Source of the DNA: Brucella pituitosa
GTDB taxonomy: Bacteria; Pseudomonadota; Alphaproteobacteria; Rhizobiales; Rhizobiaceae
Assembly: GCF_003049685.1 (NCBI RefSeq)
Contig: NZ_PYSY02000003.1
Coordinates: 558,001 to 622,000, forward strand
Direction: 5' to 3'
Length of the DNA: 64,000 nt
The notes beneath the pieces were generated by a model. That model made no database searches. It saw nothing but the letters and a program-made list of their open reading frames with translations, and was not told the origin of the DNA. The position numbers and the translations under genes were made by a program. Numbering within the stretch: the first letter of the stretch is position 1; each line of letters opens with the position of its first letter. Below, piece after piece: positions 34,764 through 43,526 of the stretch.

Positions 34764-34799
34764 GGAAAGCCTGCGGCGAGCACACGCCGCAGGCTTTCC
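34764..34799. terminator. Bidirectional terminator hairpin
   Basis: A perfect 15-bp inverted repeat: GGAAAGCCTGCGGCG (34764-34778), loop AGCACA, CGCCGCAGGCTTTCC (34785-34799). It lies between the convergent MocR-type and acetyltransferase genes. Confidence 0.85.
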
Positions 34800-34804
34800 A
34801 TGCA

Positions 34805-35299
34805 TCAAAATACGCGCTCGTAAGTAACCCAGTTGGCTGCCGTTGCAACGTCGTCATAAAGACGACGCGCAGTTACATTGTCCTGTGCAGTCACCCAACT
34901 CAGCATCGTCCAATTACGGATATGAGCAATGTCACTAAGCGCCTCGATAAGCAGGCGTCCAACGCCTCGGCCGCGATATGATGGATCGACGAAGAGATCA
35001 TCGAGAAACCCGGCATCTTGACCCTGCAACGGCCTTGGTTGAGGCCAGTAATGTGCAAAACCTATTACGTTCTCACCCGATTCAGCCACCAGCCCTTCCA
35101 ATGGATGCGTTGAGTCCTGCAACCAAGCCCATGTACGCTTAAGTATGTCCTCATCCATGGGCACTTTGTAAAAAGCCGCATACCCTCGATAGAGCTTTTT
35201 CCAGCTTGTTTCGTCCGTTGGCTCCACTGCCCGAATTTTAATCGCCTCTGAAAATCGGGTATCGATATTGTTGCTTACCGGCTTCGTTCTTTCAGTCAT
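34805..35299 (-). CDS. GNAT family N-acetyltransferase
   Basis: 164 residues from ATG 35299, with GGAGAC six bases before it; an upstream in-frame extension is rejected. The acetyl-CoA binding loop is visible as FLDDLFVDPSYRGRGVGRLLIEAL. The C-terminal WVTAQDNVTARRLYDDVATA is the standard last strand-helix. Transfers acetyl from acetyl-CoA to an amine; substrate unknown. Stands alone, convergent with the MocR-type gene. Confidence 0.88.
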   Translation of the reverse strand: MTERTKPVSNNIDTRFSEAIKIRAVEPTDETSWKKLYRGYAAFYKVPMDEDILKRTWAWLQDSTHPLEGLVAESGENVIGFAHYWPQPRPLQGQDAGFLDDLFVDPSYRGRGVGRLLIEALSDIAHIRNWTMLSWVTAQDNVTARRLYDDVATAANWVTYERVF

Positions 35300-35570
35300 T
35301 GGCAAGTCTCCTTTTATTGCGCGGAAATATCTCCACGCATTGACGGAGCGTTTAGCCAATATTGGATGGATAGTTTCCCTCCAATAAAGCCATTAACACC
35401 AGACCAATTATATTAATGGCAATGTCTCATGAGACCGCATAATTCTGGTTGCGTCAAACCAAGCGGAGAAGGCGAATTGGTCTGAGCTGGCGACTGCAAT
35501 TGGATGGTTTCAAACCACCTGCAGAATGATAACAATTCGTGCATTACTTGGCCAAAAGCATCCGATACCT

Positions 35571-36098
35571 ATGGATAAACCTCGAAAAGAGCATGTCTTG
35601 AAGAAACTATTTTGTGTGGCACTGGTTGGCGTTTTTTGTTCGTCTGCACCCGTCGCAGCGCTTGCTCAGGACTTGGGGCTTGCTGAACGTCGTGCCATTG
35701 CGGCTTATGCGACTGATATCTGGCCGAAATACGAGCTGGAAATTCAGGATCTTGCCGGTTTTCCCATCCCCATCAATCTGGATACCAAAAGTCTGGCATT
35801 ACCCGGCCTTGCAGGTACATACACCAGCGACGACTATCTGCGTAAGCCGATCATTGATCCGATACTTCAGGCGATTGGAACAATCACAGTAACAGAAATC
35901 GGAAGAACGGCTCTCAAAGACGGGCTTAAATCGATCGTCATCCATTATGATGAAACAAGTGCACCCTCAAGCAATTACAAAGATGGCGTCAACATGGAGG
36001 ATGGTGTTCTGACTATAAACTGGAAACCTTATACCAATGTCGATGATGTTGAACCTCGCGCGCTGGCACTATTAAGTGTAATTGAAGCGGCAATTTAA
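35571..36098 (+). CDS. Exported protein of unknown function
   Basis: 175 residues from ATG 35571, or 166 from TTG 35598, where the signal peptide KKLFCVALVGVFCSSAPVAALAQ begins directly. The mature part starts DLGLAERRAIAAYATDIWP and contains SIVIHYDETSAPSSNYKDGVNMEDGVLTINWKP. I do not recognise the family. It heads a run of three small exported proteins on the plus strand that ends at a strong terminator, with gaps of 26 and 50 bp. Likely periplasmic. Confidence 0.75.
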   Translation: MDKPRKEHVLKKLFCVALVGVFCSSAPVAALAQDLGLAERRAIAAYATDIWPKYELEIQDLAGFPIPINLDTKSLALPGLAGTYTSDDYLRKPIIDPILQAIGTITVTEIGRTALKDGLKSIVIHYDETSAPSSNYKDGVNMEDGVLTINWKPYTNVDDVEPRALALLSVIEAAI

Positions 36099-36124
36099 AT
36101 ATAAACCACGTAAGGTGATCTGAA

Positions 36125-36526
36125 TTGGCGCACACAACCATATCTCTGGCACGCCCTGCATTAACAATTCTGTTGCTCTCATCCGTGACAGCCTTGGCTC
36201 AGACCAGTGCCGACCCAGCCTATCTGGAACGGTTAAATGATCACGGTATTGTCGCGTATTGCAGCGAGCAAGGGCTTCTTGAACCCGATTCCGAAGAGTT
36301 TTTCCGTGTTGGTACGGTAGAAATTTTTGGCGAAATCGAACCCTCGCCTGAGGCTGACTTGCACGAACAGAAAGGTCGCGACGGCATTTCTTACTTGCAA
36401 GGCGACGAACAGTCCCTCGAAGACCTTGCTGCGGCAAACGATGTTGATGTGAAAGCGGTTTGTGAGCGGTATAAATCACAGGTAACGCTTGGCCGGATGA
36501 TGGCGAAAAATAAGGCCAATCAGTAA
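36125..36526 (+). CDS. Small exported protein, relative of the next gene
   Basis: 133 residues, TTG start at 36125 after AAGGTGAT. Signal peptide ending near ALAQ. The mature part has two cysteines, one early (HGIVAYCSEQGLL) and one late (DVKAVCERYKSQ), with GRDGISYLQGDEQSLEDLAAANDVD between. The next gene repeats this layout (KFCATKGHI, GYSFDGENRTSMQDIADGTGTS, DHCAQF), so the two are distant paralogs. A near-perfect hairpin with AATTTTTCCTG/CAGGAAAATT sits on the stop at 36525-36547. Function unknown. Confidence 0.75.
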   Translation: MAHTTISLARPALTILLLSSVTALAQTSADPAYLERLNDHGIVAYCSEQGLLEPDSEEFFRVGTVEIFGEIEPSPEADLHEQKGRDGISYLQGDEQSLEDLAAANDVDVKAVCERYKSQVTLGRMMAKNKANQ

Positions 36527-36576
36527 TTTTTCCTGTTCAGGAAAATTAACTTCTAACCCTTTGAGGCACTACCCCA

Positions 36577-36933
36577 ATGCATAGTAAATCACTCGCCATC
36601 TTGCTTGCTTTACCGCTTATCATCACTTCATCTTTGGCACTGGCCGATGATACGCAGCTCCTGTTCAACTCATCGCGCAACCAACTTGGCCTGATAAAAT
36701 TTTGCGCCACAAAAGGCCATATTTCAAACGAAGTTGTTGATGCTTATGCAAAAATGATAACAATGCTCCCTACACCCGCCGATACGGCACAGGGGGATCA
36801 ATACGAAAGCGCGGGCGAACAAGGCTATAGCTTCGACGGTGAGAACCGCACGTCAATGCAAGACATTGCCGATGGAACCGGCACATCGGTTGCCGACCAT
36901 TGCGCTCAATTCGCAGCGCTGACAAATCAGTAA
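36577..36933 (+). CDS. Small exported protein, pore-forming ESAT-6-like annotation group
   Basis: 118 residues with a signal peptide (MHSKSLAILLALPLIITSSLALA). The mature part opens DDTQLLFNSSRNQLGLIKFCATKGHI. Proteins with this NASRNxLGIIKYC-like opening are often labelled pore-forming ESAT-6 family in Rhizobiales, a name I recall but cannot verify; I see no WXG motif. Two conserved cysteines suggest one disulphide in the periplasm. Third gene of the exported trio and followed by a terminator. Confidence 0.72.
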   Translation: MHSKSLAILLALPLIITSSLALADDTQLLFNSSRNQLGLIKFCATKGHISNEVVDAYAKMITMLPTPADTAQGDQYESAGEQGYSFDGENRTSMQDIADGTGTSVADHCAQFAALTNQ

Positions 36934-36949
36934 GCTTAAAGCACTGCTT

Positions 36950-36977
36950 GGTTGGCAATTTTACTTAATTGCCAACC
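36950..36977 (+). terminator. Terminator of the exported-protein trio
   Basis: Perfect 11-bp stem GGTTGGCAATT (36950-36960) with AATTGCCAACC (36967-36977), loop TTACTT, 16 bp after the last stop. Confidence 0.7.
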
Positions 36978-37075
36978 AGCCTGCACGAAGACTAATCAAT
37001 AAAGATAGTTTTGCGTCTCAACACGAGTTCATGCACGAAAAGCAAAAGCGTGCGATGAACTGCAAAATCACACCA

Positions 37076-37810
37076 TCAGATCGTCCAGCCACCATCAATG
37101 TTGTATGCCTGTCCGGTGGTATAGGTTGCGCTGGCGAGATAAACAGCCAGATCAGCGATTTCTTGCGGTTGACCAATTCGCCCAATGGGCTGTCTGGCGA
37201 TAAAGGCAGCGCGTGCAGATTCGTAGTCGCCTTGCTCACGAAGCCGCTGTTGCAAAGATGGACTTTCAACCGTTCCGGGGCATATCGCATTACAACGGAT
37301 GCCAGCTGAAACATAATCTGCCGCAACAGATTTTGTCAGACCTATGACTGCTGCCTTTGTCAAACCATAAGCAAAGCGGTTCGGCACACCTTTTACGCTT
37401 GAAGCAACAGACGACATGTTGATGATCGTCCCATCCTTACGGGCGAGCATTCCCGGCAGGACCGCGCGTATCGTGCGGATCATTGATCGAATATTGAGAT
37501 TAATCGCTGCATCAAGGTCTTCATCCCGCATTTCAAGAATAGAGCCACTATGAACACAGCCTGCACAATTAAACAGAACATCGACATTTCCGATCTCGTT
37601 TACGAGTGAAGCAATATCGGCTTCATTCAGTACGTTGAGTTTTCGGGTATTTATGTGCTCATAGCTGTCGAGATGCTTGAGCGCGTCCGTATTGATGTCA
37701 GTCGCGTATACTGTTGCACCCGCTGCTGCAAATGCAACAGCACTTGCATGCCCTATTCCCTGCGCAGCTGCAGTAATAAGAACAGTCTTTCCGTTGAGAT
37801 TGCTTGACAC
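37076..37810 (-). CDS. SDR family dehydrogenase (BDH2/ketodeoxyfuconate dehydrogenase-like)
   Basis: 244 residues. The cofactor motif is TAAAQGIG at residues 13-20, an aspartate at ATDIN favours NAD. Catalytic Tyr148 and Lys152 lie in RFAYGLTKAAV, with the serine in NMSSVASS about 12 residues before. The close fit to NAD enzymes that oxidise 3-hydroxybutyrate or 2-keto-3-deoxy-L-fuconate (GVPNRFAY, RCNAICPGTVESPSLQQR) is from memory. Last gene of the long minus-strand catabolic operon. With the FAH-fold neighbours it may oxidise a hydroxy-2-oxo acid to a dioxo acid that is then cleaved. Confidence 0.88.
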   Translation of the reverse strand: MSSNLNGKTVLITAAAQGIGHASAVAFAAAGATVYATDINTDALKHLDSYEHINTRKLNVLNEADIASLVNEIGNVDVLFNCAGCVHSGSILEMRDEDLDAAINLNIRSMIRTIRAVLPGMLARKDGTIINMSSVASSVKGVPNRFAYGLTKAAVIGLTKSVAADYVSAGIRCNAICPGTVESPSLQQRLREQGDYESARAAFIARQPIGRIGQPQEIADLAVYLASATYTTGQAYNIDGGWTI

Positions 37811-37851
37811 GTCGATGTCTCCATCAGTGTTCTATGTGAGAACGAAATATC

Positions 37852-38598
37852 TCAATAAGTTGTCCTGCCACCGCTGAGATCAAATGTGGCGGCAGTGGTG
37901 TATGAGTTTTCTTCGGACAACATCCAGGCAACCATAGAAGCAACTTCGTTCAGTTCAACGAAACGGTCACGTGGGATGCGCACACGCATATAATCGATAA
38001 ACTCTGGTGTAAGCCCGTCGAGTATGGGGGTCTTGGCAGTCGTCGGCGTGATGCAATTCACCGCAATACCCGTTTTTGCCAGCTCTTTTCCGAGTGATTT
38101 CGTCAGGCCAATCACGCCAGCCTTTGCGGCGCTATAGGCGGCCAGATTGGGATTTCCCTCTTTGCCTGCCACAGACGCAATATTGACAATGCGCCCATAA
38201 TTATTCGCAGCCATCAATGGAATGATCGCACGGCAACAATTGAACGTACCAGTCAGATTAACTGCGATTACTTTGTTCCATTCGTGCTGATCATATTCTA
38301 CAAGCGGCTTAACTTGGCCTGTAATACCTGCGCTGTTAACCAGGCCATCGACGGTTGAAAATACTTCGCGGGTTCGAGCTGCAGCATTCGCAACACTGTC
38401 CTCGTCTGCGACGTCGACACCAAGCGCGATGCAATCATTGGAAAGTTTTCTGGCTGCTTTTTCAGCCTCACCAGCATTCAGATCCCAAATTGCGACGGCA
38501 GCCCCTGACTGCACCAGTCGGTCAGCGATCGCATAGCCGATACCTTGCGCGCCACCCGTTATGATGACGCGTCTCCCGATCATATCAATCCGATTCAT
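37852..38598 (-). CDS. SDR family dehydrogenase, second
   Basis: 248 residues from ATG 38598, with GAGGGGAT upstream; a longer frame runs into the preceding gene and is rejected. Cofactor motif TGGAQGIG, catalytic serine in NIASVAGKEGNP, Tyr and Lys in AAYSAAKAGVIGLTKSLGKELA. Differs clearly from the other SDR 42 bp downstream, so the two probably catalyse different steps or opposite stereochemistry. Cytosolic. Confidence 0.88.
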   Translation of the reverse strand: MNRIDMIGRRVIITGGAQGIGYAIADRLVQSGAAVAIWDLNAGEAEKAARKLSNDCIALGVDVADEDSVANAAARTREVFSTVDGLVNSAGITGQVKPLVEYDQHEWNKVIAVNLTGTFNCCRAIIPLMAANNYGRIVNIASVAGKEGNPNLAAYSAAKAGVIGLTKSLGKELAKTGIAVNCITPTTAKTPILDGLTPEFIDYMRVRIPRDRFVELNEVASMVAWMLSEENSYTTAATFDLSGGRTTY

Positions 38599-38626
38599 CG
38601 ATATCCCCTCACCTTCAGTCACACAC

Positions 38627-39466
38627 TCAGGCGGCAGTTGTGATCTGCTTTTGGACACCTAAGCCCTCAATCTCCACTCTCATCGTGTCGCCGGCCTTCA
38701 GGTAACGTGGAGGTTTCATACCCATTCCGACGCCGGGAGGTGTTCCTGTCGTAATGACATCACCAGGCTCCAACTTCATGAATTGAGAAATGTAGGAAAC
38801 AATGAAAGGCACTTTGAAAATCATCGTGCTGGTTGAACCGTTTTGAACACGCTCGCCATTGACATCGAGCGTCATCGCAAGGGCATCAACGTCAGCAATC
38901 TCATCAGGTGTCACCAGCCACGGCCCCAGGGGACCGAATGTCGGGCAGCCCTTGCCTTTCATCCAGTTGCCCCCGCGCTCGAGCTGATACGATCGCTCAG
39001 AGACATCGTTGCAAACACAATAACCGGCAATGTAATCGGCAGCTTCATCCTCAGTTACATAGGATGCGGCTTTGCCAATCACGATAGCAAGCTCGACTTC
39101 CCAGTCCGTCTTCTGCGATCCACGTGGAATAAGCACAGTATCGTTAGGACCAACAATGCAGGACGGTGCCTTGTTAAACAAAACCGGCTCTGTCGGAACA
39201 GTCATTCCACTCTCCGCCGCATGGTCTGCGTAATTGAGACCAACGGCGATGAAATTGCCAACGCCAGTGATGCAGGAACCCAGTCGCGTGCCCTCTGGGA
39301 CCAGAGGCAAATTCTGAACGTCGATGCCCGCGAGCTTCGTTCCAATTGTAGGAAGCTCCTTGCCGGAAATATCGCTCAGAACAGATGACAGATCGCGAAT
39401 GGAACCATTGTCATCCACAATCCCCGGCTTTTCAGAACCAGCTTCTCCAAATCTGACCAGTTTCAT
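38627..39466 (-). CDS. FAH-fold hydrolase, diketo-acid hydrolase type
   Basis: 279 residues, typical for the fumarylacetoacetate hydrolase family. ATG 39466 follows AAGGGAGAG. MKLVRFGEAGSEKPGIVDDNGSIRDLS is the usual N-terminal cap. The metal-binding core shows GLNYADHAAESG, DWEVELAIVIGKAASYV, GYCVCNDVSERSYQ and PGDVITTGTPPGVGMG. Members cleave 2,4-dioxo or acylpyruvate substrates, and in L-fucose/L-rhamnose degradation hydrolyse diketo-deoxy sugar acids to pyruvate. It sits upstream of two SDR genes in one operon. Confidence 0.9.
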   Translation of the reverse strand: MKLVRFGEAGSEKPGIVDDNGSIRDLSSVLSDISGKELPTIGTKLAGIDVQNLPLVPEGTRLGSCITGVGNFIAVGLNYADHAAESGMTVPTEPVLFNKAPSCIVGPNDTVLIPRGSQKTDWEVELAIVIGKAASYVTEDEAADYIAGYCVCNDVSERSYQLERGGNWMKGKGCPTFGPLGPWLVTPDEIADVDALAMTLDVNGERVQNGSTSTMIFKVPFIVSYISQFMKLEPGDVITTGTPPGVGMGMKPPRYLKAGDTMRVEIEGLGVQKQITTAA

Positions 39467-39584
39467 TTTCTCTCTCCCTTAGATTGATTGCGCCAAAGGT
39501 TTGGCACCCCGATTGGCATAGTTTCAGCGAGGACCTGCCTGCCCTCACCCATCCGCCAGACAAAAACACGGTTTCATACGCTTG

Positions 39585-40724
39585 TCAGAGCAGTCCTCGT
39601 TCTGCCAGATTTCGCATGAGATGGGATGCGCCAAAAACCCAGGGAGGACATTCCGTTGAGAGCCTCACCGTGTTGCGCAACGTGCCCAGTTCACTGTTGG
39701 ATATAGATACAACATCACCAACATGATGGGTGAAGCCCTGTCCGAGCTGTCCCCTATCCTCAGTGGGAGCAAAAAGAGTTCCCATGAACAAAACTAAACC
39801 ATCGGGATATTGATGATGCGGCCCGATAGTTTGCGCCACCAGATCAAGCGGGTCGCGGCTAATCTCTTTCATTGAGCTATGCCCACAAAGCAAAAAGCCG
39901 TCATCGCCTTCAACAGTAAGCGTCAACTCAGCCGTGCGCACATCATCGAGATCATAGGTTTCATCAAATAAGCGCAGCAACGGACCTATTGAACACGAGG
40001 CGTTATTGTCCTTCGCCTTGCCTAATAAAAGTGCGGACCGCCCTTCTATGTCGCGAAGGTTCACGTCATTACCCAGCGTTGCCCCTACGATGCGCCCCTG
40101 ACTGTTGACGGCCAGCACCACTTCCGGTTCGGGGTTGTTCCACTTGGAAGCAGGATGAAGACCTACTTCCGCGCCATGCCCAACAGAGGATAAGACCTGA
40201 GCTTTGGAAAACACCTCGGCATCTGGCCCGATACCGACTTCGAGATATTGCGACCACACGCCTTCATCAATCAGAGCCGTCTTAACCTGCTCTGCGGCTG
40301 CCGATCCGGCTTTAAGGTCACGTATGCTTTCCCCAATAACAGCGGCAATACGGCCACGAATACGCGCCGCCAGTTCCGGGTTTCCAGCAGCCCTCTCCTC
40401 AATCACGCGCTCAATCATAGAACGGGCAAATGTGACCCCACAAGCCTTCACGGATTGAAGATCAATCGGGGCCAACAAATGTACGCGGCCATCAGACCCG
40501 CTATTGAGCAGGTTTGATATATCGGCAATTGGTTCGCCCACCGATTGAGCGACATAGGCCGCGGGATCGCCCATTTCGAGAAGGTCGCGCATTGTTGGTA
40601 CGACAGTGCTGGTGATGTCGATCACTTGTCCGTTGCGTATCACGACAACAGACGGCCCTTGGACATCTTCACGCCAAACACGCCCTACAAACGTTCCGAT
40701 TTTCAAAAAATCCTGAGCAGACAT
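39585..40724 (-). CDS. FAH-fold enzyme, long type
   Basis: 379 residues, about 100 longer than the neighbour. Core motifs are CGVTFARSMIERVIEERA, WNNPEPEVVLAVNSQGRIVGATLGNDVNLRDIEG, KDNNASCSIGP and GTLFAPTEDRGQLGQGFTHHVGDVV. The EPEVVL and NDVNLRD segments supply the metal ligands. Long members include dehydratases of 2-keto-3-deoxy sugar acids as well as hydrolases, so this could be a dehydratase working before the hydrolase downstream. Start ATG 40724. Part of the catabolic operon. Confidence 0.82.
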   Translation of the reverse strand: MSAQDFLKIGTFVGRVWREDVQGPSVVVIRNGQVIDITSTVVPTMRDLLEMGDPAAYVAQSVGEPIADISNLLNSGSDGRVHLLAPIDLQSVKACGVTFARSMIERVIEERAAGNPELAARIRGRIAAVIGESIRDLKAGSAAAEQVKTALIDEGVWSQYLEVGIGPDAEVFSKAQVLSSVGHGAEVGLHPASKWNNPEPEVVLAVNSQGRIVGATLGNDVNLRDIEGRSALLLGKAKDNNASCSIGPLLRLFDETYDLDDVRTAELTLTVEGDDGFLLCGHSSMKEISRDPLDLVAQTIGPHHQYPDGLVLFMGTLFAPTEDRGQLGQGFTHHVGDVVSISNSELGTLRNTVRLSTECPPWVFGASHLMRNLAERGLL

Positions 40725-40750
40725 AGATTTCTCCCAGAGCTAGTTCGGTT

Positions 40751-41941
40751 TCACGATTTGCGCTGGACAAATTTTGCAAGTCGGCTGACGCCCTCCATGA
40801 GGCGAGCCTCATCCGAAACTGCATGACACCAGCGTAGCCACCCATTGCCCTCTGGCCCAAATGCAGATCCCGGCGCCAGGCCAAGTCCGGCCTCAGAAAC
40901 GAGCCGTTTGGCGGTTTCAACGGAGTCTGACTGTCCCGCAATGCGGAAGAACACATACATAGCTCCGCCAGCTTCCGGGACGTCCACTCCGGGTATATCA
41001 AGAAGACCGGATACCAGCCGATTGCGGGTTCGTGCCAGCCGTGCACGAAGGTTTGCAATCTCAGCTTCGCCCTGCTGGAGTGCCACGGTGGCTGCGCGCT
41101 GTATCGGTTCAAAAACACAAGAGAAGTTATATTCGATCAACTTCGCCAGATCGTCAGCCATCGTGACAGGAGCCGTTATCCAGCCAGCGCGCCAACCTGT
41201 CATAGACCAGGCTTTGGAGAAACTATTGACAGAGATAAGCCGTTCGTCGGCATTCATATGCCGCAGAAAGCTTGGAGCAGAGCGAACCGATGGATCGTAG
41301 ATCAGGCGCTCATAGACTTCATCGGCAACGACCCAAATCCCAAGCCTTCTGCAATGGGTAGTGATTGCCTCAATTTGCTCATCGGAAATCGTCCATCCTG
41401 TTGGATTGTTGGGCGAGTTCACAATCAGCATTTTTGTCTCTGGCGTCAGTGCAGACAACAGACGATCAAGATCAAGCGACCATTTTCCCCCGCTCACATT
41501 CAACGAAACGCGTTCGACATGAGCGCCTGAAATGCGCGGAATTTCCGTGATATTAGGCCAAAGTGGCGTGATAGCAACCACCCGATCACCGGGAGAAAGC
41601 ATCAGTTGCGATACAACTCCAAGGCCTGTAACGCCTGAACCAACCACGCTGATACGATCCGTCTCAATTGTGCGTCCATGAAGGTCGGACATGTATTCGG
41701 CAATAGCATTGCGCAAGTAAGGGCGACCGAGATTCTGGGCGTAGAATGTTTCGCCTGCCGAAAGCGACTCTGACGCTGCATCGCGTATGAAAGCAGCCGT
41801 CGGCTGGTCTGTCTCGCCGAACCAGAATGGAAGAACATCTTCCCGACCCATGGCACTGTTGGCCACTTCTCTGATTTGTGAGCTGGAAAGAGAGCGGACT
41901 GCGCCGCGCGCTTGCGTCGGGAACATTTGTTTCTGCAACAT
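40751..41941 (-). CDS. Class I/II PLP-dependent aminotransferase
   Basis: 396 residues, the usual AspC-like length. PLP-binding motifs are complete: NSPNNPTGW, VADEVYERLIYD and the lysine in SVNSFSKAWSMTGWRAGW. It should convert the imported amino compound to its 2-oxo acid in the cytosol. Starts 34 bp after the ATPase gene stop and is followed after 26 bp by the long FAH gene, which ties the importer to the catabolic enzymes. Confidence 0.92.
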   Translation of the reverse strand: MLQKQMFPTQARGAVRSLSSSQIREVANSAMGREDVLPFWFGETDQPTAAFIRDAASESLSAGETFYAQNLGRPYLRNAIAEYMSDLHGRTIETDRISVVGSGVTGLGVVSQLMLSPGDRVVAITPLWPNITEIPRISGAHVERVSLNVSGGKWSLDLDRLLSALTPETKMLIVNSPNNPTGWTISDEQIEAITTHCRRLGIWVVADEVYERLIYDPSVRSAPSFLRHMNADERLISVNSFSKAWSMTGWRAGWITAPVTMADDLAKLIEYNFSCVFEPIQRAATVALQQGEAEIANLRARLARTRNRLVSGLLDIPGVDVPEAGGAMYVFFRIAGQSDSVETAKRLVSEAGLGLAPGSAFGPEGNGWLRWCHAVSDEARLMEGVSRLAKFVQRKS

Positions 41942-41975
41942 TAGTTGTCCTTTCTTGTATCAGGACAGAAAATAC

Positions 41976-42740
41976 TCAGGCATGGACGATAGAATTCAAA
42001 AAGAACCGGGCACGCTCGGTCTGCGGATTATCAAAGAAGGCATCAGGTGCGTTCTGTTCAATGATCTCGCCTTTTTCCATAAAGATGATGCGGTCCGAGA
42101 TACGGCGCGCAAATGACATTTCATGGGTCACAACCAGCATTGTCACGCCAGTGCGTGCGAGACTCTGGATCACATCCAGCACTTCTCCGACCATCTCGGG
42201 GTCCAGTGCCGATGTCGGTTCATCAAACAGCAGCACTTCCGGCTCCATAGCCAATGCGCGTGCGATTGCGACACGCTGCTGTTGTCCACCGGACAACTGA
42301 TCTGGATACTTATTGACGTGCTCACTCAAACCTACGCGTTGCAGGAGCTGGTGCGCCTTTTCTTCAGCTTCCGCCCAACTGCGACCACGCACCCGAACAG
42401 GCGCAATTGCGACATTGCGCAAAGCTGTCATATGCGGAAACAGATTGAACTGCTGAAAGACCATTCCGACTTCGGCGCGAACTTTTACGAGTTCTTTGCC
42501 TTCCCGAACCGGAACACCATCAACGATAATCTTGCCGGATGTAAACGTCTCAAGAAGGTTGATGCATCGGATAAGCGTTGATTTGCCGGAACCGGATGAA
42601 CCGATAATGCCAACAACCTCACCTCGCCGTACAGAGAGGTTAACATTCTTCAATGCATGGAATTTGCCGTAGTATTTTTCCAAAGCGGAGATCTCGATCA
42701 GTGTCTCAGAGCTCTGCTTGTTCGGATTTTCGTTACTCAT
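41976..42740 (-). CDS. Amino acid ABC transporter ATP-binding protein
   Basis: 254 residues from ATG 42740, with GGAGGAA upstream; a TTG at 42761 is less likely. Walker A GSSGSGKST, Q-loop FQQFNLFPHM, signature LSGGQQQRVAIARALA, Walker [16 protein letters not shown] and VVTHEMSFA are intact. Cytosolic motor of the importer whose permease and binding protein lie immediately upstream. Confidence 0.94.
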   Translation of the reverse strand: MSNENPNKQSSETLIEISALEKYYGKFHALKNVNLSVRRGEVVGIIGSSGSGKSTLIRCINLLETFTSGKIIVDGVPVREGKELVKVRAEVGMVFQQFNLFPHMTALRNVAIAPVRVRGRSWAEAEEKAHQLLQRVGLSEHVNKYPDQLSGGQQQRVAIARALAMEPEVLLFDEPTSALDPEMVGEVLDVIQSLARTGVTMLVVTHEMSFARRISDRIIFMEKGEIIEQNAPDAFFDNPQTERARFFLNSIVHA

Positions 42741-42764
42741 GATGTTCTTCCTCCCGCGCAACCA

Positions 42765-43433
42765 CTATCGACGCTTTTTCTGCCGCTTTTCCAGCATGCT
42801 GACGACGCGGACCAGAGGGATCAGCATCAACAGGTAGAGTATGGCAGCGCCAACGAGGGGTGAGGGATTAGCGTAGTAAGCTTGCGCCTGTGTTGCCTGT
42901 TTCAGCAAATCAGGCAGCGCCACAACCGAGGCAAGTGCCGTGTCTTTTATCAGGCCAACAGCAACCCCGGTTGCCGGAGGAACAACGAGGCGCATCGCTT
43001 GCGGCAGAATGATATCCACCATCAGTCGTGGCCAGGAGAACCCGAGAGCGTGCGCCGCTTCAAACTGCCCGCGAGGAACGGCTTCGATACCGGCTCGGAA
43101 CGTTTCGGCCATATATGCTGACGCAACCAGTGAAATTGCTGTTGTTGCAGCCCAGAACGCAGATAACCGAAGTCCTACAAAGGGCAGCGCATAATAGACA
43201 AGGACCAGCAAAACCAGCAGCGGAATTGCACGGAAAACATCTATGTAAGCGATCGCAAAAATTCTGATGGGTGTCGGTGCATACATCCTGATCAGAACAA
43301 GCACGAGCCCGAGAATGACCGAGACAATCAGGCTCGTTATACCCAGCAGTGCTGTCAATCCGAAGCCCTGCAACATCAACGGGGCAGCGTTCTTCAGAAC
43401 CTCAAAGTTCAGAAACGTTGAGTAAAAATCCAT
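42765..43433 (-). CDS. Amino acid ABC transporter permease
   Basis: 222 residues from ATG 43433 (MDFYSTFLNF); no strong ribosome site, and a TTG four codons earlier is the alternative. About five hydrophobic segments. EAA-type loop reads GIEAVPRGQFEAAHALGFSW, LPQAMRLVVPP. Only one permease gene is present, so the channel is probably a homodimer, unlike the first importer in this window. Confidence 0.9.
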   Translation of the reverse strand: MDFYSTFLNFEVLKNAAPLMLQGFGLTALLGITSLIVSVILGLVLVLIRMYAPTPIRIFAIAYIDVFRAIPLLVLLVLVYYALPFVGLRLSAFWAATTAISLVASAYMAETFRAGIEAVPRGQFEAAHALGFSWPRLMVDIILPQAMRLVVPPATGVAVGLIKDTALASVVALPDLLKQATQAQAYYANPSPLVGAAILYLLMLIPLVRVVSMLEKRQKKRR

Positions 43434-43482
43434 AGGCGGGACCAAACATCCGAATAGTGGAAGACGAATTATCCGTCAGGAA

Positions 43483-43510
43483 AAGCTGCCGGGAGAATCT
43501 CCGGCAGCTT
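43483..43510 (-). promoter_or_regulatory. Intercistronic hairpin between binding protein and permease
   Basis: Perfect 10-bp stem AAGCTGCCGG (43483-43492) with CCGGCAGCTT (43501-43510), 16 bp beyond the binding-protein stop. On the minus strand it is followed by TTTTCC, so it could partly terminate and keep permease levels below binding protein. Confidence 0.7.
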
Positions 43511-43526
43511 ACTGATCAACTGGCGA

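Noticed and set aside
36577-36933. Naming the small exported protein a true ESAT-6 effector
   Set aside because: It has a signal peptide and no WXG motif, so the label is only an annotation habit.
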